A stretch of 41,254 bases of DNA. Origin: Akkermansiaceae bacterium. GTDB lineage: Bacteria > Verrucomicrobiota > Verrucomicrobiia > Verrucomicrobiales > Akkermansiaceae. Each line of letters begins with the position of its first letter. Position 1 is the stretch's first letter. Below, piece after piece: positions 28,362 through 39,029 of this stretch. The notes below the pieces were generated by a model. The model did not search any database. It worked only from the letters and a program-made list of their open reading frames with translations, and was not told the DNA's origin. The stretch spans positions 1-41,254 of the forward strand of contig JALQTQ010000004.1 of NCBI GenBank assembly GCA_023263995.1, in the 5' to 3' direction. The position numbers were made by a program, and so were the translations under genes.

Positions 28362-29117
28362 TCACAGCCCGGTCGGGTGATCGAGGAAGACCCCTGGGAG
28401 GCCAAAGGTCGATTCAAGGAGGGTGGTTAGGGCCCTCACCCCGAAGGTCTCGGTGGCGTAGTGCCCCCCGTAGAGCACGGTCAGCCCCAATTCTTCAGCT
28501 AAGGGGTAGCTCCAGTGTGGACCTTCGCCTGTGATAAAAGTGTCGATGCCCTCTTTTGCCACCGCTTCCACCTCGCTTCCGGCGCCACCAGTAATGACCC
28601 CGACGGTGCCAGCCGACGCTTCGGGGTGTCCTCTCAACAAGACTGGGCCACCCAAGACCTTTTGAAGCGTCTTTTGCAAATTCCCCACGGTGTCTTCAGA
28701 AATCATCCGACGCCCGAGCTGAACCCCTTTCCAGTCAAAAAATGCCTCACCCTCTCCCAGGCCTGTGGCCCGCGCTAATTTTACGTTATTTCCCAGTTCG
28801 GGGTGAAGATCGAGGGGGAGATGCGAGCTGTAGATGGCCAAGTTATTTTCCAGCGCGAGACGAAACTTTCGGTAGACTGGTCCTGTCAACGGTCTCACTC
28901 CTTGCCAAAAAAGTCCGTGATGCACAAGGAGGAGATCAGCTCCGGCGTCAACCGCTTTCTCGATGACTGGAAGACTGGCGTCGACCGCGCAGGCCACCCG
29001 GCTCACTTTCCCAACGTTCTCAACTTGGAGTCCGTTGTGGGCCCCCGGGTAGTCTGGAATTTCGGTGGTACGCAATTCGGCGTCGAGAAACTTCACCACT
29101 TTCGTCAACTCGATCAT
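28362..29117 (-). CDS. Nif3-like dinuclear metal center hexameric protein
   Basis: DLLLVHHGLFWQGVRPLTGPVYRKFRLALENNLAIYSSHLPLDLHPELGNNVKLA and TFITGEGPHWSYPLAEELGLTVLYGGHYATETFGV: Nif3/DUF34 metal-site motifs. Confidence 0.95.
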   Translation of the reverse strand: MIELTKVVKFLDAELRTTEIPDYPGAHNGLQVENVGKVSRVACAVDASLPVIEKAVDAGADLLLVHHGLFWQGVRPLTGPVYRKFRLALENNLAIYSSHLPLDLHPELGNNVKLARATGLGEGEAFFDWKGVQLGRRMISEDTVGNLQKTLQKVLGGPVLLRGHPEASAGTVGVITGGAGSEVEAVAKEGIDTFITGEGPHWSYPLAEELGLTVLYGGHYATETFGVRALTTLLESTFGLPGVFLDHPTGL

Positions 29118-29884
29118 GCCTTCTTGAACGTCACAACGCTCATTGGAGCAACCTCAAAGCACCGAAGATCATCGGGAACGTCGCAACTCACGTCTGTCAG
29201 TTCCCCGTTCCAGGGGAACAGAAGGCGAGCCGCATGCAGAGCCTGTCGGGGAAGGAGCAACTCTTCCGCCAGAGAGTCCGACCAGCCATCTGCGAGAAAG
29301 CGAAGGTAAGCGGAATCATCGCGCCCATAGATTTTGTCGCCCACGATCCCATGGCCCACCGACTCGAGATGAACCCGGATTTGATGAGTCCGGCCAGTTT
29401 CCGGCAAGCACCTGACCTGCGAGAAGCGACCGAATCTGTTTTCCCAACGTTGCAGGACCTCGAAGCGGGTGTTGCTGGGCTTTCCTTCCGGATGGATTGC
29501 CTGCCTCACCCAAATTTCACTCGCGATGAATTCCCCCTTCCGGCGCAGGCCGGTCTCAACGCGACGATTGTCCCACTCCGGCCAGCCATGAACAATGGCA
29601 AGGTATTCCTTGACGACCTCTCCTCGGGCCAGGCTTTTCCCTAGGGTCCGGGCAGACCTACCGGACTTGGCCACGAGAAGACAGCCACTGGTCTCCCGAT
29701 CCAGCCTGTTGACCAAAAAAACTTCCTCGTTCGGCCGGGATTCTCGCAACAGTTCCCATAAGGTCACTTCCGTGCTCCCGCTGGAGGGATGGACCACGAG
29801 GGGAGCGGGCTTTGCCACGACCAGCCAGTCGCAACTTTCCTTCAGGATTTCGAAATCGGTCCGGGAGGGGATCCGCAAGCTCAC
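29114..29884 (-). CDS. RluA-family RNA pseudouridine synthase
   Basis: LVVAKPAPLVVHPSSG, catalytic VNRLDRETSGCLLVAKS, CLPETGRTHQIRVHLESVGHGIVGDKIYG. GTG at 29884 inferred because the longer ORF (to 30442) runs antisense into lpxC. Confidence 0.92.
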   Translation of the reverse strand: MSLRIPSRTDFEILKESCDWLVVAKPAPLVVHPSSGSTEVTLWELLRESRPNEEVFLVNRLDRETSGCLLVAKSGRSARTLGKSLARGEVVKEYLAIVHGWPEWDNRRVETGLRRKGEFIASEIWVRQAIHPEGKPSNTRFEVLQRWENRFGRFSQVRCLPETGRTHQIRVHLESVGHGIVGDKIYGRDDSAYLRFLADGWSDSLAEELLLPRQALHAARLLFPWNGELTDVSCDVPDDLRCFEVAPMSVVTFKKA

Positions 29885-29935
29885 GCTGCAATATAAATCC
29901 CTTTTCAAAATCCGCCTCCAGTCTAAAACCCGCTC

Positions 29936-31246
29936 ATGTCGCAGATGGAGCACACCCTCGCCAGCGAGGCCACCCTCGAAGGAACCTCTCTCCACACCGG
30001 AGAAAAAGTCACCTTGACCCTGAAGCCGGCCCCCGAGGGCTACGGATTCAAGTTCCGTCGAGTGGACCTTCCGGACAAACCGCTCATCGACGCCTGCGTC
30101 TCCAAAGTGCAGACGGTGGAGCGGGCCACCACCCTTGCCGAGGGCTCGGTCCGGGTGCACACCGTGGAGCATGTTCTCTCCGCGCTCGTGGGCATGGGAG
30201 TGGACAATGCGGTGATCGAAATGGACTCCAACGAACCCCCGATCGGTGACGGATCCTCGCGGCCCTACGTCGAGCTCATCAAAAAGGCCGGGCTTCAGGA
30301 GCAGAAAACCCCACGCAAGATCTGGGAAATCCGGGAGCCCATCCACCTCGAAATCGGCGACGGGTCCCTCATCACGATCGTTCCCGACAAGCAATTTCGT
30401 GTCTCGGTCACCAACGTCGGCAAAGACGGGCGCTTCGTGCAATATTTCTCCTCCGTGGTGACACCCGAACTCTACGAAAAAGAGATCGCCCCCGCCCGGA
30501 CTTTCACTTTCTACGAGGACATCAAGCCTCTCCTCGACAAAGGACTCATCAAAGGCGGTTCACTCGAAAACGCGGTCGTGGTGCGCGGCGACGAGATCAT
30601 GTCGAAGGAACCCATGCGCTACGACAACGAATTCGCCCGCCACAAAGCGCTTGATGTCATCGGTGACCTCATGCTTTCAGGGCGAAAATTCATCGGTCAC
30701 GTCATCGCGGTAAAACCCGGTCACGGGCCCAACACCGAAGCGGCCAAAGCCCTGCGCAAGAACTATGCTGCGATGCGCTCGATGGTCCCCCCGGTCAAAC
30801 TTCCCGAGGCAGAGGCCGTCCTCGACATCAAGGACATCCTCAAGATCCTGCCCCATCGCTACCCCTTCCTTCTCATCGATCGCGTGACCGGCTTCTCTTC
30901 GGAGATGAAGTGCACCGCGATCAAGAATCTCACCATGAACGAGGAGTTCTTTCAGGGCCACTTCCCGGACCACCCGGTCATGCCAGGGGTCCTGCAGCTC
31001 GAGGCAATGGCCCAAACCGCCTCCGTCCTCATCATGCGCATGCCCGATAACCAAGGCAAAATTGGCTATTTCCTGAGCGCCGACAAAGTCAAATTCCGGA
31101 AGCCGGTTGTTCCTGGCGATACCCTCTTCATCGATGCCGAAATCCTCTCATTCCGTCGCAACATCGGGACCGCGGTGGCCTCCTGCTCGGTCAACGGCGA
31201 GGTGGTCTCAAGCGCCGAGCTGAAATTCGCGGTGGTGGATTCCTGA
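29936..31246 (+). CDS. lpxC-fabZ: Bifunctional UDP-3-O-acyl-N-acetylglucosamine deacetylase / 3-hydroxyacyl-ACP dehydratase (LpxC-FabZ fusion)
   Basis: LpxC half (EHTLASEATLEGTSLHTGEKVTL, HTVEHVLSALVGMGVDNAVIEMDSNEPPIGDGSSRPY, KALDVIGDLML) continuous with FabZ half (ILPHRYPFLLIDRV, GHFPDHPVMPGVLQLEAMAQTA). Confidence 0.97.
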   Translation: MSQMEHTLASEATLEGTSLHTGEKVTLTLKPAPEGYGFKFRRVDLPDKPLIDACVSKVQTVERATTLAEGSVRVHTVEHVLSALVGMGVDNAVIEMDSNEPPIGDGSSRPYVELIKKAGLQEQKTPRKIWEIREPIHLEIGDGSLITIVPDKQFRVSVTNVGKDGRFVQYFSSVVTPELYEKEIAPARTFTFYEDIKPLLDKGLIKGGSLENAVVVRGDEIMSKEPMRYDNEFARHKALDVIGDLMLSGRKFIGHVIAVKPGHGPNTEAAKALRKNYAAMRSMVPPVKLPEAEAVLDIKDILKILPHRYPFLLIDRVTGFSSEMKCTAIKNLTMNEEFFQGHFPDHPVMPGVLQLEAMAQTASVLIMRMPDNQGKIGYFLSADKVKFRKPVVPGDTLFIDAEILSFRRNIGTAVASCSVNGEVVSSAELKFAVVDS

Positions 31247-31448
31247 AATCCGTCCGCCCCAGAATAACCGTTCCCCCTCCCTTGCGCCCCGTGGATCTCT
31301 CGCAGCGCCTTCGCGCTGCCAACCCAGCCGATGATCAAAATGAAGACGTCGACCAACAAGCCGACAAGGTGTGCCCCTTTTGCCTTTTCCCATGCACGCT
31401 TTGTTCCCAAGTCGACTCTGGCATGCTTTCTGTTAGGAGACACCCACC

Positions 31449-33032
<1,584 letters not shown>

Positions 33033-33055
33033 CCACTTCCACTGAGAAGACAGTG

Positions 33056-33094
33056 AAAGGCCGGGAGGAAGAACACTCACACCGGCCTTTCTCC
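33056..33094 (+). terminator. Probable terminator downstream of pckA
   Basis: Perfect 9-bp inverted repeat AAAGGCCGG (33056-33064) / CCGGCCTTT (33082-33090), 17-nt loop, followed by a pyrimidine-rich tail. Confidence 0.55.
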
Positions 33095-33132
33095 TTCCCT
33101 CGCCCATCCTGATCCGATAGACCCTCGGCAGC

Positions 33133-34005
33133 ATGATTCTCAAATTTCTTACGTCGCTCGTCGCTTTGTCCCTCCTCATCCCCGCGCTCGCGCAGGAGGT
33201 GCCGGCACCGTCCGATGGGCCGGAAAGCGCGGATCCCCTTGCTAAATACAACTGGCAAACCAGCGGAACCGGCAAATTGGGGGAGCATGGCAAAATCGAA
33301 ATCCCCGAGGGATTCATCTTCCTCAATGGGGTGGAAACCGGCGAGATCATGACCAAGGAATTTGGCAACCTGCCCTCGGAATACGAGGGAATGATCGGCC
33401 CCGAGTCCTTGGAATGGTTTGTGGTCTTCGAGTTTGATGGCGTCGGCTACGTCAACGATGACGAGAAAGATGATCTCGACTCCGAGGAAATTTTGGAAGC
33501 CATTCAGGAGGGACAAAAGGCCGCCAACGAAGAGCGGAAACGACGTGGCCTTGACACCCTGACCACCACAGGCTGGATCGTGGAACCAAACTACAACCCG
33601 ACGACCAACAACCTGGAATATGGCTTCGTGCTCGAAAGCTCAGACGGTTCGACCAACATTAACTTCCTGACCAAACTTCTGGGACGCCACGGGGTCATGG
33701 TGTCGACCTTGCTTTGCGGGCCGGCCGAACTTGAGGCCATTCTGCCGGACTACCAAAAGACCCTTACCGGTTTTGACTTCAATTCCGGTCAAACCTATGC
33801 GGAATACCAAGAGGGTGATAAGGTCGCCGAATACGGCCTCAAGGGCCTCATTGCCGGCGGCGCGGTCTTTGCCGCGGCCAAGCTGGGCCTTTTCGGAACC
33901 ATCGCCCTCTGGTTCAAGAAGGCCTTCAAACTGGTGATTGCCGGGGTCATCGCCGTTGGCCTCTTCCTCAAACGCCTGATCGGCGGAAAAAAGGCTGACG
34001 CTTAA
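33133..34005 (+). CDS. DUF2167-family membrane protein
   Basis: Signal peptide, YNWQTSGTGKLGEHGKIEIPEGFIFLNGVETGEIMTKEFGN, GWIVEPNYNPTTNNLEYGFVLES, C-terminal TM pair: the DUF2167 pattern. Confidence 0.88.
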   Translation: MILKFLTSLVALSLLIPALAQEVPAPSDGPESADPLAKYNWQTSGTGKLGEHGKIEIPEGFIFLNGVETGEIMTKEFGNLPSEYEGMIGPESLEWFVVFEFDGVGYVNDDEKDDLDSEEILEAIQEGQKAANEERKRRGLDTLTTTGWIVEPNYNPTTNNLEYGFVLESSDGSTNINFLTKLLGRHGVMVSTLLCGPAELEAILPDYQKTLTGFDFNSGQTYAEYQEGDKVAEYGLKGLIAGGAVFAAAKLGLFGTIALWFKKAFKLVIAGVIAVGLFLKRLIGGKKADA

Positions 34006-34031
34006 AGAGAAATTCCCGCCATCATCCGGGA

Positions 34032-34883
34032 ATGAGTGACGCGCAGTCCTTTTACCTGCTCCTTGCCGCCTTCTACCTTTACGAATGCTTGATCTTCGCC
34101 CCGCGGGGAGCTTGGGCCTTCGTGGGGCAAGGCGGAACGAAATGGCGGTGGCGAATCCCCGTCTTCCACCTGAGCGGTCTCCACCAGGAAGCCTTCTGCG
34201 CCCCCATCCTCCCCTACCCGGGCTTTCAGGTCGTCTTTCCCGCCCCCCCAGACGCGTTACCAGCCCCGACAGCACTGCACAGCTTCCGCCGGGACTCCCT
34301 CCGGATCGACAAGGCCACCCGACACCTGCGCTTCTGCAGCCTCCTCATCTTCCTCCATTATTTCCTCCTCCTTCCCATCACCTATCACCACTGGGTGGGA
34401 ACCCCAATTATGATCGCGGTCATCATCCAAGGGGAACTCCTCGCCTTCTACACCGCCTTCTCCTTCCACCGCCTTCACAAACGCCTCCATCCGGACGACA
34501 AATGGGAGCGCCGTCTCGAAACCCTCTACAATGCCTTCCTTCCGTGGCATGCGATGAGAGCAAGCGACCTCATCATCAAGAAAGGGTGCGCCACCTGGCA
34601 CCCGTTGGCCGCACTCGTGAGTCACCCCAACTCTCCGGCCAACCAAAAACAACTTGCCCTGCTCTGGCGGAGGGCCCTTTACGAAGGCCAATCCGACAGC
34701 CTACAGACCTTTTTGGAAAAGGCCGGAATTGATCCCACGCCGTGGTCCCTTCCTCCCCCACTCGATGAGCCCAGCAACAAATACTGTCCTGTTTGCCAGG
34801 CCGTTTACGAAAAGGAAGCAAGCACTTGTGCCGACTGCACTGGAGTCGCCCTGAAAAGAGGGACAGACCAGTCGGTCTCCTGA
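34032..34883 (+). CDS. Hypothetical membrane protein with C-terminal zinc-ribbon-like motif
   Basis: Hydrophobic N-terminus, central TM helices (FCSLLIFLHYFLLLPITY; PIMIAVIIQGELLAFYTAFSF), C-terminal CPVC...CADC. Confidence 0.72.
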   Translation: MSDAQSFYLLLAAFYLYECLIFAPRGAWAFVGQGGTKWRWRIPVFHLSGLHQEAFCAPILPYPGFQVVFPAPPDALPAPTALHSFRRDSLRIDKATRHLRFCSLLIFLHYFLLLPITYHHWVGTPIMIAVIIQGELLAFYTAFSFHRLHKRLHPDDKWERRLETLYNAFLPWHAMRASDLIIKKGCATWHPLAALVSHPNSPANQKQLALLWRRALYEGQSDSLQTFLEKAGIDPTPWSLPPPLDEPSNKYCPVCQAVYEKEASTCADCTGVALKRGTDQSVS

Positions 34884-34910
34884 GAAAGAAGGAATCCTAC
34901 TTCCGGACTC

Positions 34911-36371
34911 CTACTTCCCCGGAACTTCATTGGCAGTGTAATAAAAGAGCACGTTCTGAATGTTCGTCCCGTCCTTCGACTTGATCTTGGCGAGGTCGAG
35001 TTGATAGACCCGCCCCGCTTCGAGCGAATCGAGGGTCACTTCGACCGATTTGCTTCCGGTCATTTTCACTGCGGTCACCTGGTGGTCCTTCTTGTTTTCC
35101 TGCGGGGATCCATAGGTCCATCTCGACTGGTAGGTGAACGACTTGAACTTGAGATCCGACTCCGTGAGGCTGCCGGCCAGCTCCCGGGTGAAGGTCAGCT
35201 CGAATCCTTTCGGGGTGATCTTGAAGGAAGTGATGTCAAAGGGCTCCGCCTTTTCGGTCGGGGTGATCCGCTGCAGCCCCTCAGCTTCCCGTCCCCAGCC
35301 ACGCACGGTCTGGCCAACGTAGAGCTGCTGACCGTCCGGGCTGAAGCGCACCCGATGGTTTCCGCTACGCAGCCCTCCCTCATTCAGGAAATGGGTGCAG
35401 GCCCCTTGGAACTTCCCGTTGACCTTCTCCAGCATGATGCGGGTGATCCGCCTGCTGTTATTGTCGGGCAAGAGCATCTGGCCGGGGAAATGAGGGAAAT
35501 GAGCCGGGATCTCATAGGGCTCCCCGGCCGAGCGATTCATTTCTTGATGGGGAATCTGGACTGCCGGCATGGTGCGATGCTTGTTGTAGGCATCGAGATC
35601 CTCTCGGTAAGTCGCAAGCGGGTCCTTGTCGCTGGGCCAACGCTCATCCCAAACGAGCGAACTGGGGTGACCGTAAAAATTTCCCTTCTCCAGATGATAC
35701 AAAGGGGTGGTGGCCCGCCAATCGCCTTGGTTGTCGCCACACCAGAGAATCCCGGAGGAATCGAGGTGAATCCCGTTGTGCATGCGGAACCCGAAACAAA
35801 AGGGGGTGAGATTGCCCTCGGCATCGCAATGCAGAGTGGTCCCCTTCCATTTCACCGAGGCGAAGTTGCGACCCCGGCGACCGAACTTGGAATACTCACC
35901 CAAGGTATATTCGCCAGTCGGACCATTGTGGGAGGCTGTTCCCACCGCAAGGTAATACCCACCCTTGCCATCTTCGGTCAGGGCATTCGTTTCGTGGTAA
36001 TTTCCCGACAAGCCCCAGCCGGAAGCAAAAACCCGGTAACGATCGGCCGTTCCATCGCCATTGGTGTCAGTGGCCTCCGTCATGTCCGCCATCTGAGTCA
36101 CCCGCACCTGATCCCGTGAAATGACATCGATCCCACAACCATTGTGAAAGCCGGTCGCAAAGAGCTCCCAAGTCCACGATCCGGGGTCTTTTTTCGGGGT
36201 CGCCCGCATGACGTCACCACGACGAAGAACGACAAACAAGGTTCCGTCGGGTGCAAAATCAATCGCCCCCACCTCGGGGGGAACACCCGGAGGGAACTTG
36301 ATATCCTCGACAAGATAAGGTGCCGCCGACAGCGGCCCAGCACAAAGGAGACAAAAGAGGGCAAGTTTCAT
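34911..36371 (-). CDS. PQQ-dependent sugar dehydrogenase-like / DUF7133-like periplasmic beta-propeller protein
   Basis: Signal peptide MKLALFCLLCAGPLSAA; propeller-like EVGAIDFAPDGTLFVVLRRGDVMRA, CFGFRMHNGIHLDSSGILWCGDNQGDW, FYGHPSSLVWDERW. Exact family assignment uncertain. Confidence 0.8.
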   Translation of the reverse strand: MKLALFCLLCAGPLSAAPYLVEDIKFPPGVPPEVGAIDFAPDGTLFVVLRRGDVMRATPKKDPGSWTWELFATGFHNGCGIDVISRDQVRVTQMADMTEATDTNGDGTADRYRVFASGWGLSGNYHETNALTEDGKGGYYLAVGTASHNGPTGEYTLGEYSKFGRRGRNFASVKWKGTTLHCDAEGNLTPFCFGFRMHNGIHLDSSGILWCGDNQGDWRATTPLYHLEKGNFYGHPSSLVWDERWPSDKDPLATYREDLDAYNKHRTMPAVQIPHQEMNRSAGEPYEIPAHFPHFPGQMLLPDNNSRRITRIMLEKVNGKFQGACTHFLNEGGLRSGNHRVRFSPDGQQLYVGQTVRGWGREAEGLQRITPTEKAEPFDITSFKITPKGFELTFTRELAGSLTESDLKFKSFTYQSRWTYGSPQENKKDHQVTAVKMTGSKSVEVTLDSLEAGRVYQLDLAKIKSKDGTNIQNVLFYYTANEVPGK

Positions 36372-37318
36372 TTCGAAAGGGACTGGATGTAAAGCACGAG
36401 CGAATCAACTTCCTGTGCACTGAGTTGGTAGGGAGGCATGTATCCCGGAGGAAAGCCCTTTGCGGTCTTGGCGTTGGGCGAAAGGATGGACTCCCTGAGA
36501 TAGGCCGCATCGGCTTTTACCGGATCACCACCTTCGACCGGCCGGGTCGAGCCAGCCAGACCTTGTAAACTGGGACCGTGGCCCTGGGAACCATCGATGG
36601 AATGACAGGCCACACAACCGTAGGCCCCAAAAACCTGCTCACCAGCCTCGGCGGTCGCCGACTTGATCTTGAGGTTTCGCTCAAATCCTTGGTGCTCCGA
36701 AAGCAACTCCCCCTTGAGGGTCGTCGCTTTCCCGTTCACGGTTCGCTGGAAGGAATAAAGTCCGTCCACCGGCAGAATGGTCTCGGCGTATTCCTGATCA
36801 CCCAGCCGATACCGGAAGGTCGGGACGCCCATCTCAGAAAGATCATATCCCAAAAACTTCGGGGTCTCCGTCTTCATCGGCTTCGCCAGATAAAAGAGAT
36901 TACCAACCAGACGGGCTCCGTAGTCGAACGAGCGACGCCCCCCGCTTCCCTCAATCCCCCAATACGGATAGAGGTCGAGAAAGCCGCCCTGCCAAGCATA
37001 GAGCAATCGGCATTCGGTGGTATCCCAAACATAAGAAAGTGCGGGCCCGTGATTCACCGCGATCGCAGCGGGAATCACCCTCATCATACCATACTCCCCC
37101 TTGGTGTCGCGCCCCGTCTTCGGGCTATACTTGGGGGACTTCGATGCCTTGCCATGATGGGCAAAAACAGCCGGATCAAGGCCAGGATCCGGCACATACG
37201 TCCTCAATATCAAGGGGCGATCCACCTCTCCCAATGGATTGGTATCGTAGGTCAACGGATCGGCCACGACCCGGGACAACCCCAGGAAAAGCAGCGGCAG
37301 AAGAAGGCGCGATTTCAT
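36368..37318 (-). CDS. c-type cytochrome domain protein (N-terminal DUF6797-like region)
   Basis: Signal peptide MKSRLLLPLLFLGLSRVVA; heme motif GCVACHSIDGSQGHGPSLQGLAG with distal Met region GYMPPYQLSAQEVDSLVLYIQSL. 4-nt overlap with the downstream gene. Confidence 0.88.
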   Translation of the reverse strand: MKSRLLLPLLFLGLSRVVADPLTYDTNPLGEVDRPLILRTYVPDPGLDPAVFAHHGKASKSPKYSPKTGRDTKGEYGMMRVIPAAIAVNHGPALSYVWDTTECRLLYAWQGGFLDLYPYWGIEGSGGRRSFDYGARLVGNLFYLAKPMKTETPKFLGYDLSEMGVPTFRYRLGDQEYAETILPVDGLYSFQRTVNGKATTLKGELLSEHQGFERNLKIKSATAEAGEQVFGAYGCVACHSIDGSQGHGPSLQGLAGSTRPVEGGDPVKADAAYLRESILSPNAKTAKGFPPGYMPPYQLSAQEVDSLVLYIQSLSK

Positions 37319-37325
37319 TGTCAAT

Positions 37326-38150
37326 TTACTTTCCGGAGCGAACAATATTTTCAAAGAATTGACCAGCCTCGGCACATTCTTGTGCGAGGTCTGCGGTCAC
37401 GGTCGCCTCGACCGATATCCCACCGCGGTAACCGATTCCGACCAATTCTTCGAAAAAGGCCTTGATCCCCGGAATTTCCACCTCTGGCTTCGGAAAACAA
37501 CGCCCGTCGGGATTGGCCAACTGCACCGCACAAACCAGATCGGCCGCTTCCCTCATGACTTGGGGCGACTCCCCTTCCATCGCAAAATGGTAAAAGTCCG
37601 CCGCCAGGCCGATCTCCTTTCGGTCAATTTCCCGCACGATCGCGAGGGCTTCCGCAAAGGTATTCAAAAAGTTGGTCTCGGTATGATTGACGTGCTCGAC
37701 CGCGATCCGCAGGCCCAATCGCTTTTCACGAATAACCTCGGCGGCGAGACGGCAGAACCGCATCATCTGCTCGCGGGCCCGAAGCTCGGACCACCCGGTC
37801 GGAATGGACCGCGACCCCGGGCTCCCAAAGACCACCGCGCGGGCCCCGAGCCGCGCGGCCCGTCCCAAGGCCAGCTCAAGAAACGCCCGGGAATCCTTCT
37901 CGTTCTCTTCCGGCCCCACTACTTTGAGCGAAGGTGGCAGAAACCAGTTGGCCGAAAGCACCGGCACCCCGGCTCCCTGCAAAGCCTTCGCTGCCGCCTC
38001 GAATTCCTCTTCGGTCAGCGCTGCCGCCTTGGCCAAACCGGGCTCGACAAAATCCAGCCCGCTCTCTTTGATTAACCGACCATTACGTAATGGCTCAGTC
38101 GTCGAAAAATCGGAAACTCCAAACTGCCAGGAAGAGGTGGTTGAGGCCAT
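37326..38150 (-). CDS. Sugar phosphate isomerase/epimerase (xylose isomerase-like TIM barrel)
   Basis: GLDFVEPGLAKAAALTEEEFEAAAKALQGAGVPVLSANWFLP, LRIAVEHVNHTETNFLNTFAEALAIVREIDRKEIGLAADFYHFAMEGESP; typical AP_endonuc_2-fold metal ligands. Confidence 0.88.
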   Translation of the reverse strand: MASTTSSWQFGVSDFSTTEPLRNGRLIKESGLDFVEPGLAKAAALTEEEFEAAAKALQGAGVPVLSANWFLPPSLKVVGPEENEKDSRAFLELALGRAARLGARAVVFGSPGSRSIPTGWSELRAREQMMRFCRLAAEVIREKRLGLRIAVEHVNHTETNFLNTFAEALAIVREIDRKEIGLAADFYHFAMEGESPQVMREAADLVCAVQLANPDGRCFPKPEVEIPGIKAFFEELVGIGYRGGISVEATVTADLAQECAEAGQFFENIVRSGK

Positions 38151-38243
38151 GCGTCGGACCCTAGGACCTTCCGACCGCGAGTCCAAGCTAAGTGAGCAGG
38201 AAAGTCCCTTCTCTTTTCACAGATCGCCGCTTAACTCCTCGTC

Positions 38244-38975
38244 GTGTTTGGCAATCTCTTGCGTTGGGCCGTTCTCAAGCCCATTCTGAAACCACTCACC
38301 CGTCTCCTTGTCGGGCTCATTGCCATTCCGATCTTCCGCCTCGTCATCCGCCGCGGCATGCGCATGGCCAAGGTCGAAGAAGAGCTGGAGGCCGACCTAG
38401 AACAGTGGTTTCGCGCCGCCCTCATCCTCCTCGTCGCCACCGCCAACATGGAACACCTCCTCTTCGGGTGGGTGCCGCTCGACCTCGAGGGAGACCAGAG
38501 CTGGATCGGGGTCTTCTTCCGCCTTCTCTTGGTCATTGGGGTGATTGAACTCATGCCAGACCAAGCCCTCTTTGCCGTCCTCCATTCCGGTCCCCTCCAG
38601 CTGCCGATCGGCCGGCGAATCCTGATCGAGCTCTGGCAAGACCGCACCCAATGGCTCCAAAAAATGGGTTGTATCCACCTCAACCGCTCCAGCCCGGTCT
38701 TCGCCATGATGTCGGCCATCTTCGGCGGCGACCCCGAGAGCCCAGCGGCCGCCACCGGTTGGACCTGCTACTTCGTCGCCATTGTCCAATACCTCATCAT
38801 CGCCCTGATCACCTCAGCCGACAAAGCCGGCGACCTCCTTTCCACCTTCGACCGCACCATCGCCGAACGACGCCATGACCTCGTCGAGGAATTTGTCGAC
38901 GAAGAGGAGTTGGCTGGCGAAGACAACGACACTGGCACCCCCCCCGAAGAAGGCGAACGCTTGGAGCGGGACTAA
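38244..38975 (+). CDS. Hypothetical membrane protein with acidic C-terminal tail
   Basis: 243-aa ORF, GTG start; hydrophobic segments plus C-terminal EEFVDEEELAGEDNDTGTPPEEGERLE. Confidence 0.7.
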   Translation: MFGNLLRWAVLKPILKPLTRLLVGLIAIPIFRLVIRRGMRMAKVEEELEADLEQWFRAALILLVATANMEHLLFGWVPLDLEGDQSWIGVFFRLLLVIGVIELMPDQALFAVLHSGPLQLPIGRRILIELWQDRTQWLQKMGCIHLNRSSPVFAMMSAIFGGDPESPAAATGWTCYFVAIVQYLIIALITSADKAGDLLSTFDRTIAERRHDLVEEFVDEEELAGEDNDTGTPPEEGERLERD

Positions 38976-39029
38976 AAAAGATCTCCATTTGCATTTCCCC
39001 AAGCGGTCAGCAATCCCTATTCAGCCCCG

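Noticed and set aside
29885-30442. N-terminal extension of the RluA ORF (MHEAPVFADVGDRDTKLLVGNDRDEG...)
   Set aside because: Entirely antisense to lpxC; an in-frame GTG at 29884 gives a normal-length RluA protein.
31302-31319. Perfect 7-bp hairpin GCAGCGC-CTTC-GCGCTGC between lpxC-fabZ and pckA
   Set aside because: No T-run on either strand, so not called a terminator; too short to claim regulation without conservation.
31420-31440. Possible sigma-54 -24/-12 promoter (TGGCATGCTTTCTGTT) upstream of pckA
   Set aside because: Lacks the -12 TTGC element; match is too weak.
31208-31443. Minus-strand ORFs between lpxC-fabZ and pckA with a hydrophobic stretch (GLLVDVFILIIGWVGSAKA)
   Set aside because: Low-complexity context, antisense overlap with lpxC-fabZ, no recognised motif; may be a gene remnant but unsupported.
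38080-38093. Perfect 14-bp palindrome CCATTACGTAATGG
   Set aside because: Lies inside the TIM-barrel coding region; palindromes of this length are expected a few times by chance in 41 kb.
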